In this document: positions 16,405 to 23,614 of the stretch, piece after piece
How positions within the stretch are numbered: the stretch's first letter is position 1
How the letters are laid out: each line of letters opens with the position of its first letter
Virus record (IMG/VR): IMGVR_UViG_3300049846_000250
Span: 1-37,426 of that record
Origin: a virus
DNA: 37,426 nt
Reading direction: 5' to 3' (one strand)
Program-made: the position numbers and the translations under genes
The notes under the pieces: model-generated
What the model saw: only the letters and a program-made list of their open reading frames with translations
Database searches by the model: none
What the model was told of the DNA's origin: nothing

Positions 16405-17975
16405 GTATCACCCTCTCAGCACTGCAGAAGCAGCGGCGTGATACGGCTGCTAACTGGACGACGCAGAACCCTACGCTGCTGGCGGGTGAGCTTGGTTACG
16501 AGTCTGATACCGGCTACTGGAAGGTCGGTGATGGCACCACCGCATGGGCTTCGCTCGCATATATCCCTGGCTCCAAGCTGAGCGCCTATCCGCTGGTCAA
16601 TGCTGATATCGCCAGCAACGCAGAGATCGCTGTCAGCAAGCTGGCTGATGGCACTGCACGGCAACTGCTGCAGACCGACGCAGCCGGCACTGGCGTTGAG
16701 TGGGCAAGCAACATCGACGTGCCCGGCACACTGGATGTAACCGGCGCCGCGACGTTTGATGCTGCTGTCACGATTCAAGGGGACTTAACGGTCAACGGCA
16801 CCGAGACGATCATCAACACGCAGACCTTGGATGTTGAAGACAAGAACATTGTCATCGGCAAGGTCGCCACACCATCGGATGTAACAGCTGACGGCGGCGG
16901 CATCACGCTCAAGGGCACCACCGACAAGACCATCAACTGGGTCGATGCCACCGATGCGTGGACGTTCAGCGAGCACGTCAACCTCGCAAGCGGCAAGGCG
17001 TATTACATCAACGGCACGCAGGTGCTCAGCGGCAGCGCCTTGGGTAGTGGCGTCACCAGCTCAAGCCTGACCAGTGTTGGCACCATCGGCACCGGCGTGT
17101 GGCAGGGCACCACGGTTGCAACGGGCTACGGCGGCACGGGCATTGCAGGCAGCTACACAAACGGTCAGCTCCTGATCGGCAAGACCGATGGCACGCTGGC
17201 CAAGGCAACGCTCACAGCCGGCAGCAACGTCAGCATCACCAACGGCGACGGCAGCATCAGCATTGCCAGCACGGATACGACCTACACCGCAGGCGATGGC
17301 CTGGATCTGGTTGGCACCACGTTCTCCGCTGACCTGAAGGCCAATGGCGGCTTGGTGATCGAATCAACGGAGCTGGCGGTTGATCTGGGCGCTAGCAGCA
17401 TCACCGGCACGCTTGGCGTCGCAGATGGCGGCACCGGCCAAACCACCTACACCGATGGTCAGCTCCTGATCGGCAACAGCACCGGCAACACGCTTGCCAA
17501 ATCGACGCTGACAGCTGGCAGTGGCATCAGCATCACCAACGGATCAGGCAGCATCACGATTGCATCCACGGTTAGCGGTGGCCTGCCGACTACAGGTGGC
17601 ACGCTGACTGGTGATCTGCTGATGGATAACCAGACTGATGTGCGGTTTGGCGAAGCCACGGCGAATGGCAGCAACTGGGTGGCTTTCCAAGGTCCGGCAA
17701 GCATCGCGGCCAATGTCACATGGACGCTGCCTAACGCAGATGCCACGGTTTCAGGCCATGCACTTAAGAGCGACGGCGCAGGAAATCTGAGCTGGGGCAC
17801 TGCCGGCGGGGCCACTGGCGGAGGCACGGATGATGTGTTCTACGAGAACGCTCAAACTGTCACCACCAATTACACTTTGACTGCCGGTAAAAATGCCATG
17901 AGTGCAGGACCAATCACGATTAACTCCGGGGTCACCGTCACTGTCGGCTCCGGCCAATCCTGGGTCATTGTTTGA
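16401..17975 (+). CDS. Tail fibre protein with Mtd-type N-terminal repeat
   Basis: 524 residues. The start carries the fibre N-terminal repeat (WTTQNPTLLAGELGYESDTG, then WKVGDGTTAWASLAYI), as in the gene at 8109. The rest is a Gly/Thr/Ser-rich fibre with beta-helix-like rhythm (TLDVTGAATFDAAVTIQGDL, NGTETIINTQTLDVEDKNIV). Two copies of a 45-residue unit occur, starting GGTGIAGSYTNGQLLIG and GGTGQTTYTDGQLLIGN, each ending SI.IAST. The C-terminal ITINSGVTVTVGSGQSWVIV is a common fibre end. It would form the adsorption fibre. No separate chaperone domain is visible. Confidence 0.85.
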   Translation: MSITLSALQKQRRDTAANWTTQNPTLLAGELGYESDTGYWKVGDGTTAWASLAYIPGSKLSAYPLVNADIASNAEIAVSKLADGTARQLLQTDAAGTGVEWASNIDVPGTLDVTGAATFDAAVTIQGDLTVNGTETIINTQTLDVEDKNIVIGKVATPSDVTADGGGITLKGTTDKTINWVDATDAWTFSEHVNLASGKAYYINGTQVLSGSALGSGVTSSSLTSVGTIGTGVWQGTTVATGYGGTGIAGSYTNGQLLIGKTDGTLAKATLTAGSNVSITNGDGSISIASTDTTYTAGDGLDLVGTTFSADLKANGGLVIESTELAVDLGASSITGTLGVADGGTGQTTYTDGQLLIGNSTGNTLAKSTLTAGSGISITNGSGSITIASTVSGGLPTTGGTLTGDLLMDNQTDVRFGEATANGSNWVAFQGPASIAANVTWTLPNADATVSGHALKSDGAGNLSWGTAGGATGGGTDDVFYENAQTVTTNYTLTAGKNAMSAGPITINSGVTVTVGSGQSWVIV

Positions 17976-17977
17976 TC

Positions 17978-18418
17978 ATGCCTATTACTATTGCTGGCTC
18001 TGGAACAATCACTGGCATCAGCGCAGGCGGTCTGCCCGATGGCGTGATCACCACGGATGACATTGCGGCCAACGCCGTCACCTACGCCAAGATCGGAACC
18101 ACTGAGCAGGGACAGCTCTGCAAGGCGTGGGTGAACTTCAACGGCACCGGCACCGTGGCGATCCGCGCCAGCTACAACGTGAGCAGCATTACGGATAACG
18201 GAACAGGGGACTATACGGTGAACTTCACGACGGCGTTGGCGGATGCAAATTATTCTGGTGTCGCAAGCGTTAGTGGATCAAGCATTGGCAGCACTTTCAG
18301 ATTTGTCACGGCACCATCCATAAGCAATCCGACAACATCGGCGTTTCGCATTACAACAGGAACTTGGAACGCTAACGCCGAAGATGCTTTGTATGCCAAC
18401 GTCGCCATCTTCCGCTAA
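17978..18418 (+). CDS. Fibre tip / receptor-binding candidate
   Basis: 146 residues from the ATG at 17978 (a TTG at 17972 would add two). It opens with a Gly-rich strand and a LPDGVITTDDIAANAVTYAK segment, a common hinge in phage fibres. Then comes a compact beta domain (GTVAIRASYNVSSITDNGTG, YTVNFTTALADANYSGVASV) found at the ends of tail fibres, where it contacts the host surface. It is probably a separate tip protein assembled on the fibre encoded just before. Base composition is slightly lower in GC after 18180. Confidence 0.7.
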   Translation: MPITIAGSGTITGISAGGLPDGVITTDDIAANAVTYAKIGTTEQGQLCKAWVNFNGTGTVAIRASYNVSSITDNGTGDYTVNFTTALADANYSGVASVSGSSIGSTFRFVTAPSISNPTTSAFRITTGTWNANAEDALYANVAIFR

Positions 18419-18422
18419 CACC

Positions 18423-18836
18423 ATGAAACGAATTATCTACCAAACTGAATCCGGCGGAGTCTCCATCATCATCCCAACCGAGTCCGTCGAACTGGCTCTC
18501 AAGGATGTCCCCGAAGGCGTGCCCTACGAGATCGTGGACGAAGCCGACATCCCCAGCGACCGCTACTTCCGCAATGCTTGGGTGATGGGCGACTGCTGCG
18601 TGGAGCACGACCTTGATAAGTGCAAAGAGATCGGCCACGACCGTCGCCGCCAGCAACGCGCTGAGGAGTTCAAGCCCTACGACGACATCATCGCCAAGCA
18701 GATCCCTGGTGCTGACGCTGCTGAAGCCGAAGCCAAGCGGCAAGAGATCCGCGATAAGCACGCCCTGATCCAAGACGTGATCGAAGCAGCGTCTACCCCT
18801 GACGAAATCAAGACCGCCCTGGAGGCAAACAAATGA
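18423..18836 (+). CDS. Tail-fibre-associated hypothetical protein
   Basis: 137 residues. The ATG at 18423 is chosen over an upstream in-frame ATG at 18384, which lies inside the previous gene. The N-terminus (MKRIIYQTESGGVSIIIPTE) forms short strands. The middle has YEIVDEADIPSDRYFRNAWV, and the C-terminal half is a long charged helix (RRRQQRAEEFKPYDDIIAKQ, AEAEAKRQEIRDKHALIQDV). I have the impression of similar proteins between fibre genes in other phages, where fibre-assembly chaperones also sit. Role inferred. It overlaps the next gene by 4 bases. Confidence 0.55.
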   Translation: MKRIIYQTESGGVSIIIPTESVELALKDVPEGVPYEIVDEADIPSDRYFRNAWVMGDCCVEHDLDKCKEIGHDRRRQQRAEEFKPYDDIIAKQIPGADAAEAEAKRQEIRDKHALIQDVIEAASTPDEIKTALEANK

Positions 18837-19468
18837 CACTTCGTCTTAACGGCAGCACATCGGGTTACACCGAGATCGACGCTCCGGCGGTGGCTGGGTC
18901 GAACACGCTGGTGCTTCCGACTGGCAATGGTTCAGCCGATCAAGCACTGGTCACGAACGGCAGCGGCAACCTGAGCTTTGCTGATCGCGGGCGGATGGTG
19001 CTGGTGACTGCTCAAGCAACCACTAGCGGCACGTTCAAGGACTTCACCAGCATCCCAAGTTGGGTCAAGCGGATAACGGTGATGTTCCAAGGCGTAAGCA
19101 CAAATGGGACTAGTCCTGTCCAAATGCAAATAGGCGATTCAGGCGGAATAGAAACATCGGGCTATTCTGGTGCTACACAAGTAGTAACTACGAATTCTTC
19201 TTTTTCTGCAGCTTTTCAAATTGATCCTACTGGACAAGGCAATGCTTCTGCTATTCGAGACGGTATTTTGCAATTATGTTTGCTAAATAGCACCACCAAT
19301 TTATGGGCATGTTCTGGGGTGCTTGGTGGAAACACGGCAAGTCCCTACATGATTTGGCTAGGTGGTTCAAAAGCCCTCTCCGGCACTTTAGATCGAGTCC
19401 GCATCACCACCGTCAACGGCACCGACACGTTTGACGCTGGCACCATCAACATTCTTTACGAGGGCTAA
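18833..19468 (+). CDS. Tail fibre / adhesin with low-GC tip
   Basis: 211 residues. The start MTLRLNGSTSGYTEIDAPAV, then NTLVLPTGNGSADQALVTNG, is a frequent fibre attachment module and echoes the LPNADATVSGHALKSDGAGN segment of the fibre at 16401. The rest (residues 80-211) is a beta-rich domain likely to be the receptor-binding tip. The DNA from about 19100 to 19330 is clearly poorer in GC (about 43-45% by eye, with runs such as TTCTTCTTTTTCTGC) than its neighbours, a sign of exchange of the tip by recombination. Confidence 0.65.
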   Translation: MTLRLNGSTSGYTEIDAPAVAGSNTLVLPTGNGSADQALVTNGSGNLSFADRGRMVLVTAQATTSGTFKDFTSIPSWVKRITVMFQGVSTNGTSPVQMQIGDSGGIETSGYSGATQVVTTNSSFSAAFQIDPTGQGNASAIRDGILQLCLLNSTTNLWACSGVLGGNTASPYMIWLGGSKALSGTLDRVRITTVNGTDTFDAGTINILYEG

Positions 19469-19471
19469 GCC

Positions 19472-19708
19472 ATGCACCGCATCGTTGTTGACGTACAAAC
19501 CGGCGAGCAGGAAATCGTCGAACTGACCGCCAAAGAAATCGCGGAGATTGAATCCCGCCCGCAACCTGAACCTGCGCCTGAACCAACCGCTGCCGAGAAA
19601 CTCGCTGCTGCTGGCCTGACCGTTGATGAGCTGAAGGAGCTGCTGGGTCTCGCACCTGCGCCTGTTGTTGAGACTGAGCCTGCACCTGCCGTTGAGCCTG
19701 AAGCCTGA
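19472..19708 (+). CDS. Small acidic Pro/Ala/Glu-rich protein
   Basis: 78 residues. A short strand start (MHRIVVDVQTGEQEIVELTA) leads to a helix, then PQPEPAPEPTAAEKLAAAGL, a predicted helix VDELKELLGL and a second acidic Pro/Ala/Glu tail. This resembles tail-region linker proteins in other phages, often next to fibre genes, but I cannot assign a function. It is coupled to the next gene by TGATG. Confidence 0.6.
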   Translation: MHRIVVDVQTGEQEIVELTAKEIAEIESRPQPEPAPEPTAAEKLAAAGLTVDELKELLGLAPAPVVETEPAPAVEPEA

Positions 19709-19947
19709 TGGCTGTCAAATCCAAAACCGGCACCGCTCGCATCGAGCATCAACCCGGTCCGCCGAAAACCACGCGCCAAGGCTACGGCCAGCAGTCCCGC
19801 CCCCGGCGCCGCGGCCGCAAGCCTCAATCGCTGAAAGATCAATCCATCGCCTTGCTCAATTTGATCCAAGGAAACAAGAAGGCTTGGCAGCTTGAAGACC
19901 TAGACGTAGTGCGCCGCGCCCTTGAACAACTTCCCGATCACGAGTAG
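19708..19947 (+). CDS. Small basic protein, paralogue of the 20572 peptide
   Basis: 79 residues. The first half is strongly basic (KTGTARIEHQPGPPKTTRQG, then SRPRRRGRKP), likely nucleic-acid-binding or disordered. The second half is a helical, more neutral unit (DQSIALLNLIQGNKKAWQLE, LDVVRRALEQLPDHE). The basic half is repeated, almost residue for residue, in a 45-residue gene 860 bases downstream. I associate this SRPRRRG type of small protein with phages of cyanobacteria, with low certainty. Function unknown. Confidence 0.65.
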   Translation: MAVKSKTGTARIEHQPGPPKTTRQGYGQQSRPRRRGRKPQSLKDQSIALLNLIQGNKKAWQLEDLDVVRRALEQLPDHE

Positions 19948-19961
19948 TCGCTTCCACTTTT

Positions 19962-20171
19962 ATGCCCAAAAGAATTGACCTCACGGACGAGTGGCGTCAC
20001 AGCGGTATCGACATCACTTGGACGCCTTCAGCTCAGCGTCTTGACTTTGGTGGATGGTACGGCTCATTTGTCGGGCTCGAAAGCCACAGTTTCAAACTGC
20101 GCGAGTTCTTCGATGCACTTGGCATTACAGAGAAAGATTGCGCCAAGGCGTTCAAGCCTCAAGCCCAGTAG
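19962..20171 (+). CDS. Small conserved-looking hypothetical protein
   Basis: 69 residues. The segments ITWTPSAQRLDFGGWYGSFV, GLESHSFKLREFFDALGITE and a final AKAF form a compact alpha/beta unit. I have the impression of similar short proteins in picocyanobacteria, but cannot confirm this. An overlapping reading frame at 19975 lacks such features and is rejected. There is no clear ribosome binding site. Function unknown. Confidence 0.55.
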   Translation: MPKRIDLTDEWRHSGIDITWTPSAQRLDFGGWYGSFVGLESHSFKLREFFDALGITEKDCAKAFKPQAQ

Positions 20172-20184
20172 TCACCTTCACTAG

Positions 20185-20215
20185 GCGGGCAACCGGCCTG
20201 TTCAACAGGTTGCAC
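20185..20215 (+). other. Inverted repeat in a 77-base gap
   Basis: Between 20172 and 20248 no gene is seen. The gap holds GGGCAACC pairing with GGTTGC(A)CCC, with an inner CCTGTT-C-AACAGG palindrome. There is no T-run after it, so it is more likely a regulatory or RNA-processing structure than a terminator. Confidence 0.3.
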
Positions 20216-20248
20216 CCACCAATAAGCTGGAACATCGCCACCTCATCC

Positions 20249-20581
20249 ATGGCTAAAGCCGCGCCTGCACCTGAACCGACCGTTACGGTTGCTTGGAACA
20301 TCGCCAACCTCGAGCGCGAAACCGCCGATGGCTATGTCTATACAGCGCACTACACCGTTGACGCGACAGACGGCACCTACTCAGCTGGTGCCTATGGCTC
20401 CATCGGGTTTGAGCGCCCCGAACAGCTGATCCCATTTAAGGATCTCACCAAGGATCAGGTAATTGAGTGGGTCAAGGAAGTCCTTGGTGATGACAAGGTG
20501 CTAGAGATCGGTCAGGCACTGCTTAGCCAGATCGAAGAACAGCGCCAGCCCACCAAGCAAGCTGGCGTACCGTGGCAGTAA
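20249..20581 (+). CDS. DUF7936-like hypothetical protein
   Basis: 110 residues from the ATG at 20249. The frame opens earlier at 20054 but that part only shadows the previous gene. The protein starts with a Lys/Ala/Pro linker, then VAWNIANLERETADGYVYTA, a YTVDATDGTYSAGAYGSIGF strand pair and a helical C-terminus (DQVIEWVKEVLGDDKVLEIG). This matches my memory of a small phage/cyanobacterial family (DUF7936) of unknown role, commonly near tail or lysis genes. It overlaps the next small gene by 10 bases. Confidence 0.65.
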   Translation: MAKAAPAPEPTVTVAWNIANLERETADGYVYTAHYTVDATDGTYSAGAYGSIGFERPEQLIPFKDLTKDQVIEWVKEVLGDDKVLEIGQALLSQIEEQRQPTKQAGVPWQ

Positions 20582-20709
20582 AAGCCAAAACCGGCACCGC
20601 GCGGATCGATCATCAGCCCGGACCGCCTAAGACGACACGCGCTGGATTCGGCCAGCACTCCCGGCCCCGGCGTCGCGGTAAAAAGCCCTTACGCGGTCAG
20701 GGTCGGTAA
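20572..20709 (+). CDS. 45-residue basic peptide, truncated paralogue of the 19708 gene
   Basis: A GTG start at 20572 gives 45 residues with VAVKAKTGTARIDHQPGPPK, then SRPRRRGKKP and an end in RGQGR. Compared with the basic half of the protein at 19708 (AVKSKTGTARIEHQPGPPKT), most positions are identical, while the DNA differs mainly at third codon positions. That pattern is expected of a protein under selection after duplication. It lacks the helical second half. It overlaps the preceding stop by 10 bases. Confidence 0.6.
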   Translation: MAVKAKTGTARIDHQPGPPKTTRAGFGQHSRPRRRGKKPLRGQGR

Positions 20710-20734
20710 GCTGAAGGGGTAGCCCCATGGCGCC

Positions 20735-20983
20735 ATGATCGAAGTCATCGCTGCCATCGCTGGCGCTTCAATATCAGTTGCAGCCATGGGTGCTGCTGGT
20801 TTCAGCCGCAAATCTGATGAAGCCCGCGAGGCCGTTATACGCCTCACCTCAGCTGTGGAGCACATCGCCTCACAGCTCGAGGTGCTTCATAGCGATATCA
20901 AGGAAGATCGCAAGGAGACATTCACCCGGCTATCGACGGTAGAGCAGCGGGTCTCTAGGTTGGAAGCATCGCCACCCCGTTAG
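20735..20983 (+). CDS. Small membrane protein with coiled coil
   Basis: 82 residues. An N-terminal hydrophobic segment (MIEVIAAIAGASISVAAMGA, one membrane helix) is followed by a basic SRKSDEAREAV stop and a long heptad-like helix (LTSAVEHIASQLEVLHSDIK, then TFTRLSTVEQRVSRLEAS). The layout fits holin-associated or lysis-accessory proteins, and it lies two genes before the endolysin. No lipobox or signal cleavage site is seen, so it is not an obvious spanin. Confidence 0.6.
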   Translation: MIEVIAAIAGASISVAAMGAAGFSRKSDEAREAVIRLTSAVEHIASQLEVLHSDIKEDRKETFTRLSTVEQRVSRLEASPPR

Positions 20984-20985
20984 CA

Positions 20986-21132
20986 ATGGAACAGGCAACC
21001 ACTCTCGCCATCATCGCCATCATCGTGGCTGCCGGCTCTGAGATCATCGCCGTCTCACCGCTGAAGTCCAACAGCTGGGTGCAGCTGATCTTTCAAGCGC
21101 TACGGATCGCCTTCCCAAAGCAGCGTCGCTGA
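20986..21132 (+). CDS. 48-residue membrane peptide, holin candidate
   Basis: An ATG two bases after the preceding stop opens 48 residues. An N-terminal hydrophobic helix (TTLAIIAIIVAAGSEIIAVS) is followed by PLKSNSWVQLIFQALRIAFP and a basic KQRR end. Such one- or two-helix peptides with a charged tail directly before the endolysin are typical class III/II holin candidates. I associate the SPLKSNS...QALR segment with small proteins of cyanophages. It ends 3 bases before the endolysin gene. Confidence 0.6.
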   Translation: MEQATTLAIIAIIVAAGSEIIAVSPLKSNSWVQLIFQALRIAFPKQRR

Positions 21133-21135
21133 ATC

Positions 21136-22215
21136 ATGGCCAACGACGCGCCAATCACCCTGCAGCAGCTCTTCAAGTATTTCAAGGGCCAGCCGCATCA
21201 GAGCGCCGCGATTCAGCAGCTCGATCAGGATCTCTCCGCCAACGGCTACGACGCCGCAATGCGTCGCGACCGCGAATGGTTCCAAACCTGGAGCCAAGAC
21301 GGCAAGCAAACCGATCTCGCCGGCGCCATCAAGCTCATTAAGGAGTTCGAGGGCTGTCACCTCAGCGCCTACCCCGATCCGCTCAGCGGTGGCGAGCCGT
21401 GGACCATCGGCTATGGCACCACGCGCTATAGCAATGGCACGCCCGTGAAACGTGGCGACATGATTAACGTGATCGAGGCCGATATGCTGCTGCGCCTTGA
21501 GATCGACCGCATCACTGACAAGCTGCGCACCACCGTGCCGCACTGGAATGTGATGGATGACAATCAGCGCAGTGCCCTGGTGAGCTTCGCCTACAACCTC
21601 GGCGCTGGCTTCTACGGATCAGCAGGATTCGAGACCATCAGCAAGCGTCTGCGAGAGCGCAACTGGGCAGCAGTGCCAGCAGCGCTCGAGCTCTACCGCA
21701 ACCCTGGCACCAATGTGGAGGCTGGCCTGCTGCGCCGCCGCCGTGCTGAAGGCAAATTATGGGGGCAGCATCAGGCTGCAGCACAGCCGGAGACCGCCAA
21801 GCTGCGCCCCGGCAGCCCCTTCACGGCCAGGATCACGCCGCACATCAGGTTGGGGGAATTTGCGCTGGATCAGGAGGCCCGCAGATTCCAGAATCAGGGT
21901 CAGCTCGATATTGCTGCAGAGCTAGCGGCGTTCTTGGAGCGGGTGCGCGTGCAATTCGGAGGGAAACCCATCGTGATCACATCGGGCTATCGCCCGGAAG
22001 CGATCAACCGCCAAGCGGGTGGCGCCAGCAACAGCGAGCACCTCTACAAACCTGGATGCGGTGCGGTCGATTTCGTGATTCAAGGCGCCGACATGATGGC
22101 GGTGCAACGCTGGTGCGATCAGAACTGGCCCTATTCGCTGGGCTACGCCGCTCCTCAGTTCATCCATCTAGGCATCCGCGCTGGCAGACCTAAAGTCCGC
22201 TGGGATTACAACTGA
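21136..22215 (+). CDS. Two-domain endolysin: GH24 lysozyme plus M15 peptidase
   Basis: 359 residues, no signal peptide, so it would need the holin to reach the wall. Residues about 60-215 form a GH24 lysozyme: catalytic Glu72 (KEFEGC), Asp81 and Thr90 in the DPLSGGEPWTIGYGTT segment, and an RSALVSFAYNLGAGFYGSAG helix. It cuts the glycan strand. Residues about 235-359 form an M15-type zinc peptidase: ITSGYRPEAINRQAGGAS, His302, Asp312 and His344 (FIHLG). It would cut peptide stems. The spacing from His302 to Asp312 is three residues longer than the classical SxHxxGxAxD motif. Two-enzyme endolysins like this suit a Gram-negative type wall. Confidence 0.88.
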   Translation: MANDAPITLQQLFKYFKGQPHQSAAIQQLDQDLSANGYDAAMRRDREWFQTWSQDGKQTDLAGAIKLIKEFEGCHLSAYPDPLSGGEPWTIGYGTTRYSNGTPVKRGDMINVIEADMLLRLEIDRITDKLRTTVPHWNVMDDNQRSALVSFAYNLGAGFYGSAGFETISKRLRERNWAAVPAALELYRNPGTNVEAGLLRRRRAEGKLWGQHQAAAQPETAKLRPGSPFTARITPHIRLGEFALDQEARRFQNQGQLDIAAELAAFLERVRVQFGGKPIVITSGYRPEAINRQAGGASNSEHLYKPGCGAVDFVIQGADMMAVQRWCDQNWPYSLGYAAPQFIHLGIRAGRPKVRWDYN

Positions 22216-22219
22216 GCCT

Positions 22220-22735
22220 GTGCTGCTACCTGACCACGAGATCCGCCGGCTGTGCCAACAGCATTCAATGCTGTCGCCATACAACGAAGAACAGCTCAAT
22301 CCAGCCAGCTATGACGTGACGCTCGGCACGCAGGTGATGATGGAGGTGGCCAGCACCGCCGAGCTGCAGAAGGTGCAGCTGCATGGCCATACACAACAGG
22401 ATCCGTTCTGGATTCAGCCTGGTGAGTTCTTTTTGGCTGAAACGCAGGAGATCTTCAACCTGCCCAACCACGTCGGCGCTCAGTTTGTGCTCAAGTCCAG
22501 CCGCGCACGTGAGGGCTGGGATCATGCTGAAGCCGGCTGGGCAGACCCCGGATGGTTTGGCAGCAGACTCACCATGGAGCTACGCAACCAACGGCGACTG
22601 CATCCGCTGCCGATCTGGCCTGGCTTGCGCATCGGTCAGATGAAGTTCCTGCTGGTCAGCGGCACCGTGGAGCGCAGCTACGCAGAAACTGGAAGATATA
22701 ACGCAGACCTAGGCGTCACTGGATCCAAGGGCTAG
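22220..22735 (+). CDS. dcd: dCTP deaminase / dUTPase-like enzyme
   Basis: 171 residues from a GTG 4 bases after the endolysin stop. Motifs of the dCTP deaminase/trimeric dUTPase fold are in order: LNPASYDVTLG, FFLAETQEIFNLP, KSSRAREG, the AGWADPGWFGSRLTMELRNQ segment with the catalytic Glu, GLRIGQMKF, and a C-terminal GRYNADLGVTGSKG. Such enzymes supply dUMP for dTTP synthesis and keep uracil out of phage DNA. Whether it deaminates dCTP or only cleaves dUTP cannot be told here. It is the last gene before a strong terminator. Confidence 0.85.
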   Translation: MLLPDHEIRRLCQQHSMLSPYNEEQLNPASYDVTLGTQVMMEVASTAELQKVQLHGHTQQDPFWIQPGEFFLAETQEIFNLPNHVGAQFVLKSSRAREGWDHAEAGWADPGWFGSRLTMELRNQRRLHPLPIWPGLRIGQMKFLLVSGTVERSYAETGRYNADLGVTGSKG

Positions 22736-22759
22736 CCTTCATTCGGAGAGTCAAGGCAC

Positions 22760-22972
22760 CTAGGCGCTGGCCTCAGCAACCGGCGCCTTTTTCATGGGGT
22801 GATCCAATGGCGCCATGCGTAGCCGATAGATCTTGCCGGGCGCCTCTGCCGGATCATCCATCGGCACCATCGTGTAGTCATCGCAGCCATGCGATTCAGC
22901 GAAGTGGCTGGCGGCTGTGTGGCTGAGGAACGGGCCAACGTGCCACGGGCCGATGCGGAGGATGTAGGTCAT
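22760..22972 (-). CDS. Small hypothetical protein (leftward)
   Basis: 70 residues from the ATG at 22972. The frame extends to 23011, but the added residues look like spillover. It opens MTYILRIGPWHVGPFLSHTA, then SHFAESHGCDDYTMVPMDDP, a pattern of short sensor-like alpha/beta units that I associate with small phage proteins. It is transcribed against the late operon and its 3' end forms the late terminator. Two direct repeats (ATGGGATT[AG]CAG on its strand) lie upstream at 23000-23030. Function unknown. Confidence 0.5.
   Translation of the reverse strand: MTYILRIGPWHVGPFLSHTAASHFAESHGCDDYTMVPMDDPAEAPGKIYRLRMAPLDHPMKKAPVAEASA
22762..22793 (+). terminator. Rho-independent terminator of the late operon
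   Basis: AGGCGCTGG (22762-22770) pairs with CCGGCGCCT (22780-22788), a nine-pair stem with one G-T wobble and a nine-base CCTCAGCAA loop, followed by TTTTT (22788-22792). It lies 27 bases after the dcd stop and ends the rightward structural-lysis transcript. The stem also encodes the last codons of the convergent gene at 22760. Confidence 0.85.
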
Positions 22973-22999
22973 GCGCGAGACCGTAGCGCGAATCCTGCG

Positions 23000-23030
23000 C
23001 TGCAATCCCATAGCAATTCTGTAATCCCAT
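23000..23030. repeat. Pair of 12-bp direct repeats upstream of the 22760 gene
   Basis: CTGCAATCCCAT (23000-23011) and CTGTAATCCCAT (23019-23030) differ at one base and are spaced 19 bases start to start, close to two helical turns. They lie 28-58 bases upstream of a leftward start and could be operator half-sites. Confidence 0.35.
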
Positions 23031-23076
23031 GAGACTCAGTGGCGACCGCTACCGTTAGCCAAGCGGCGGCCAGCCC

Positions 23077-23259
23077 ATGCGGGCGTTCTACCTAGAGATC
23101 TCCGCCAAGCTGATCATCCGCTCTGATACGGAGCCGGATGATTTGCCTGCTGATATCTATAGCCATCTGGCTGAGTTCATCCCATCCGATGAGGACATCA
23201 TCGATATCGAGGTGAATTGCGTTCCCCTGCCGCCAGACCTTGGATCGCCATCACATTGA
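23077..23259 (+). CDS. Small acidic hypothetical protein
   Basis: 60 residues. A strand start (MRAFYLEISAKLIIRSDTEP) is followed by an acidic helical region (DIYSHLAEFIPSDEDIIDIE) and a Pro-rich end. The shape recalls short acidic phage proteins of early regions, with no known function. It overlaps the HNH gene by 20 bases. Supported mainly by composition and fit between neighbours. Confidence 0.45.
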   Translation: MRAFYLEISAKLIIRSDTEPDDLPADIYSHLAEFIPSDEDIIDIEVNCVPLPPDLGSPSH

Positions 23260-23557
23260 AGAGACGCGCCTGATCACACGGCGGTCAGCACGCGATCAGA
23301 TTCTCTTGGCCTGGAACTATCGCTGCGCCTATTGCGGCGATCAGCTGGGCCGCTCGCCAACGCTCGATCACGTCATCCCGAAGGCACACGGCGGCCTGAC
23401 CGTCCGCAACAATCTGGTTGCCTGCTGCTGGGCGTGCAACAGTTCAAAGGGGCATAAGCCATGGGTCGATTGGTATCGCGCTCAGCCGTTCTGGTCTTCC
23501 CTCGGTGAATGGGCGCTAGCGCGATGGCTAGGGCAGGATGCGACTGCACACCCATAG
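23240..23557 (+). CDS. HNH endonuclease
   Basis: 105 residues from a TTG start overlapping the previous gene (a later start is possible because the conserved part begins near residue 15). The McrA-type HNH fold is clear: first zinc pair CAYCGD, then LDHVIPKAHGG with the catalytic His, then NLVACCWACNSSKG with the second zinc pair. It is a nicking or double-strand endonuclease. Free-standing HNH genes at module borders often act as homing enzymes, or help packaging when next to terminase. Here it sits between the late and early modules. Confidence 0.85.
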   Translation: MDRHHIEETRLITRRSARDQILLAWNYRCAYCGDQLGRSPTLDHVIPKAHGGLTVRNNLVACCWACNSSKGHKPWVDWYRAQPFWSSLGEWALARWLGQDATAHP

Positions 23558-23614
23558 CGCGATCAGGCACGTCGCCCAATACTCGACGATGAGGATCAGC
23601 ACATCGCGTAGCAT
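23528..23614 (-). CDS. 28-residue membrane peptide (TGATG-coupled)
   Basis: The stop of the gene at 23614 overlaps an ATG (TGATG) that opens 28 residues: MLRDVLILIVEYWATCLIAL followed by WVCSRILP. It is almost wholly one membrane helix. The coupling pattern matches the rest of the leftward operon. It runs 30 bases into the 3' end of the convergent HNH gene, which weakens the case. Confidence 0.4.
   Translation of the reverse strand: MLRDVLILIVEYWATCLIALWVCSRILP

Noticed and set aside
8109-17975. Diversity-generating retroelement suggested by Mtd-type N-terminal repeats
   Set aside because: No reverse transcriptase, no template/variable repeat pair and no C-lectin tip are seen; the repeat is only a fibre attachment module.
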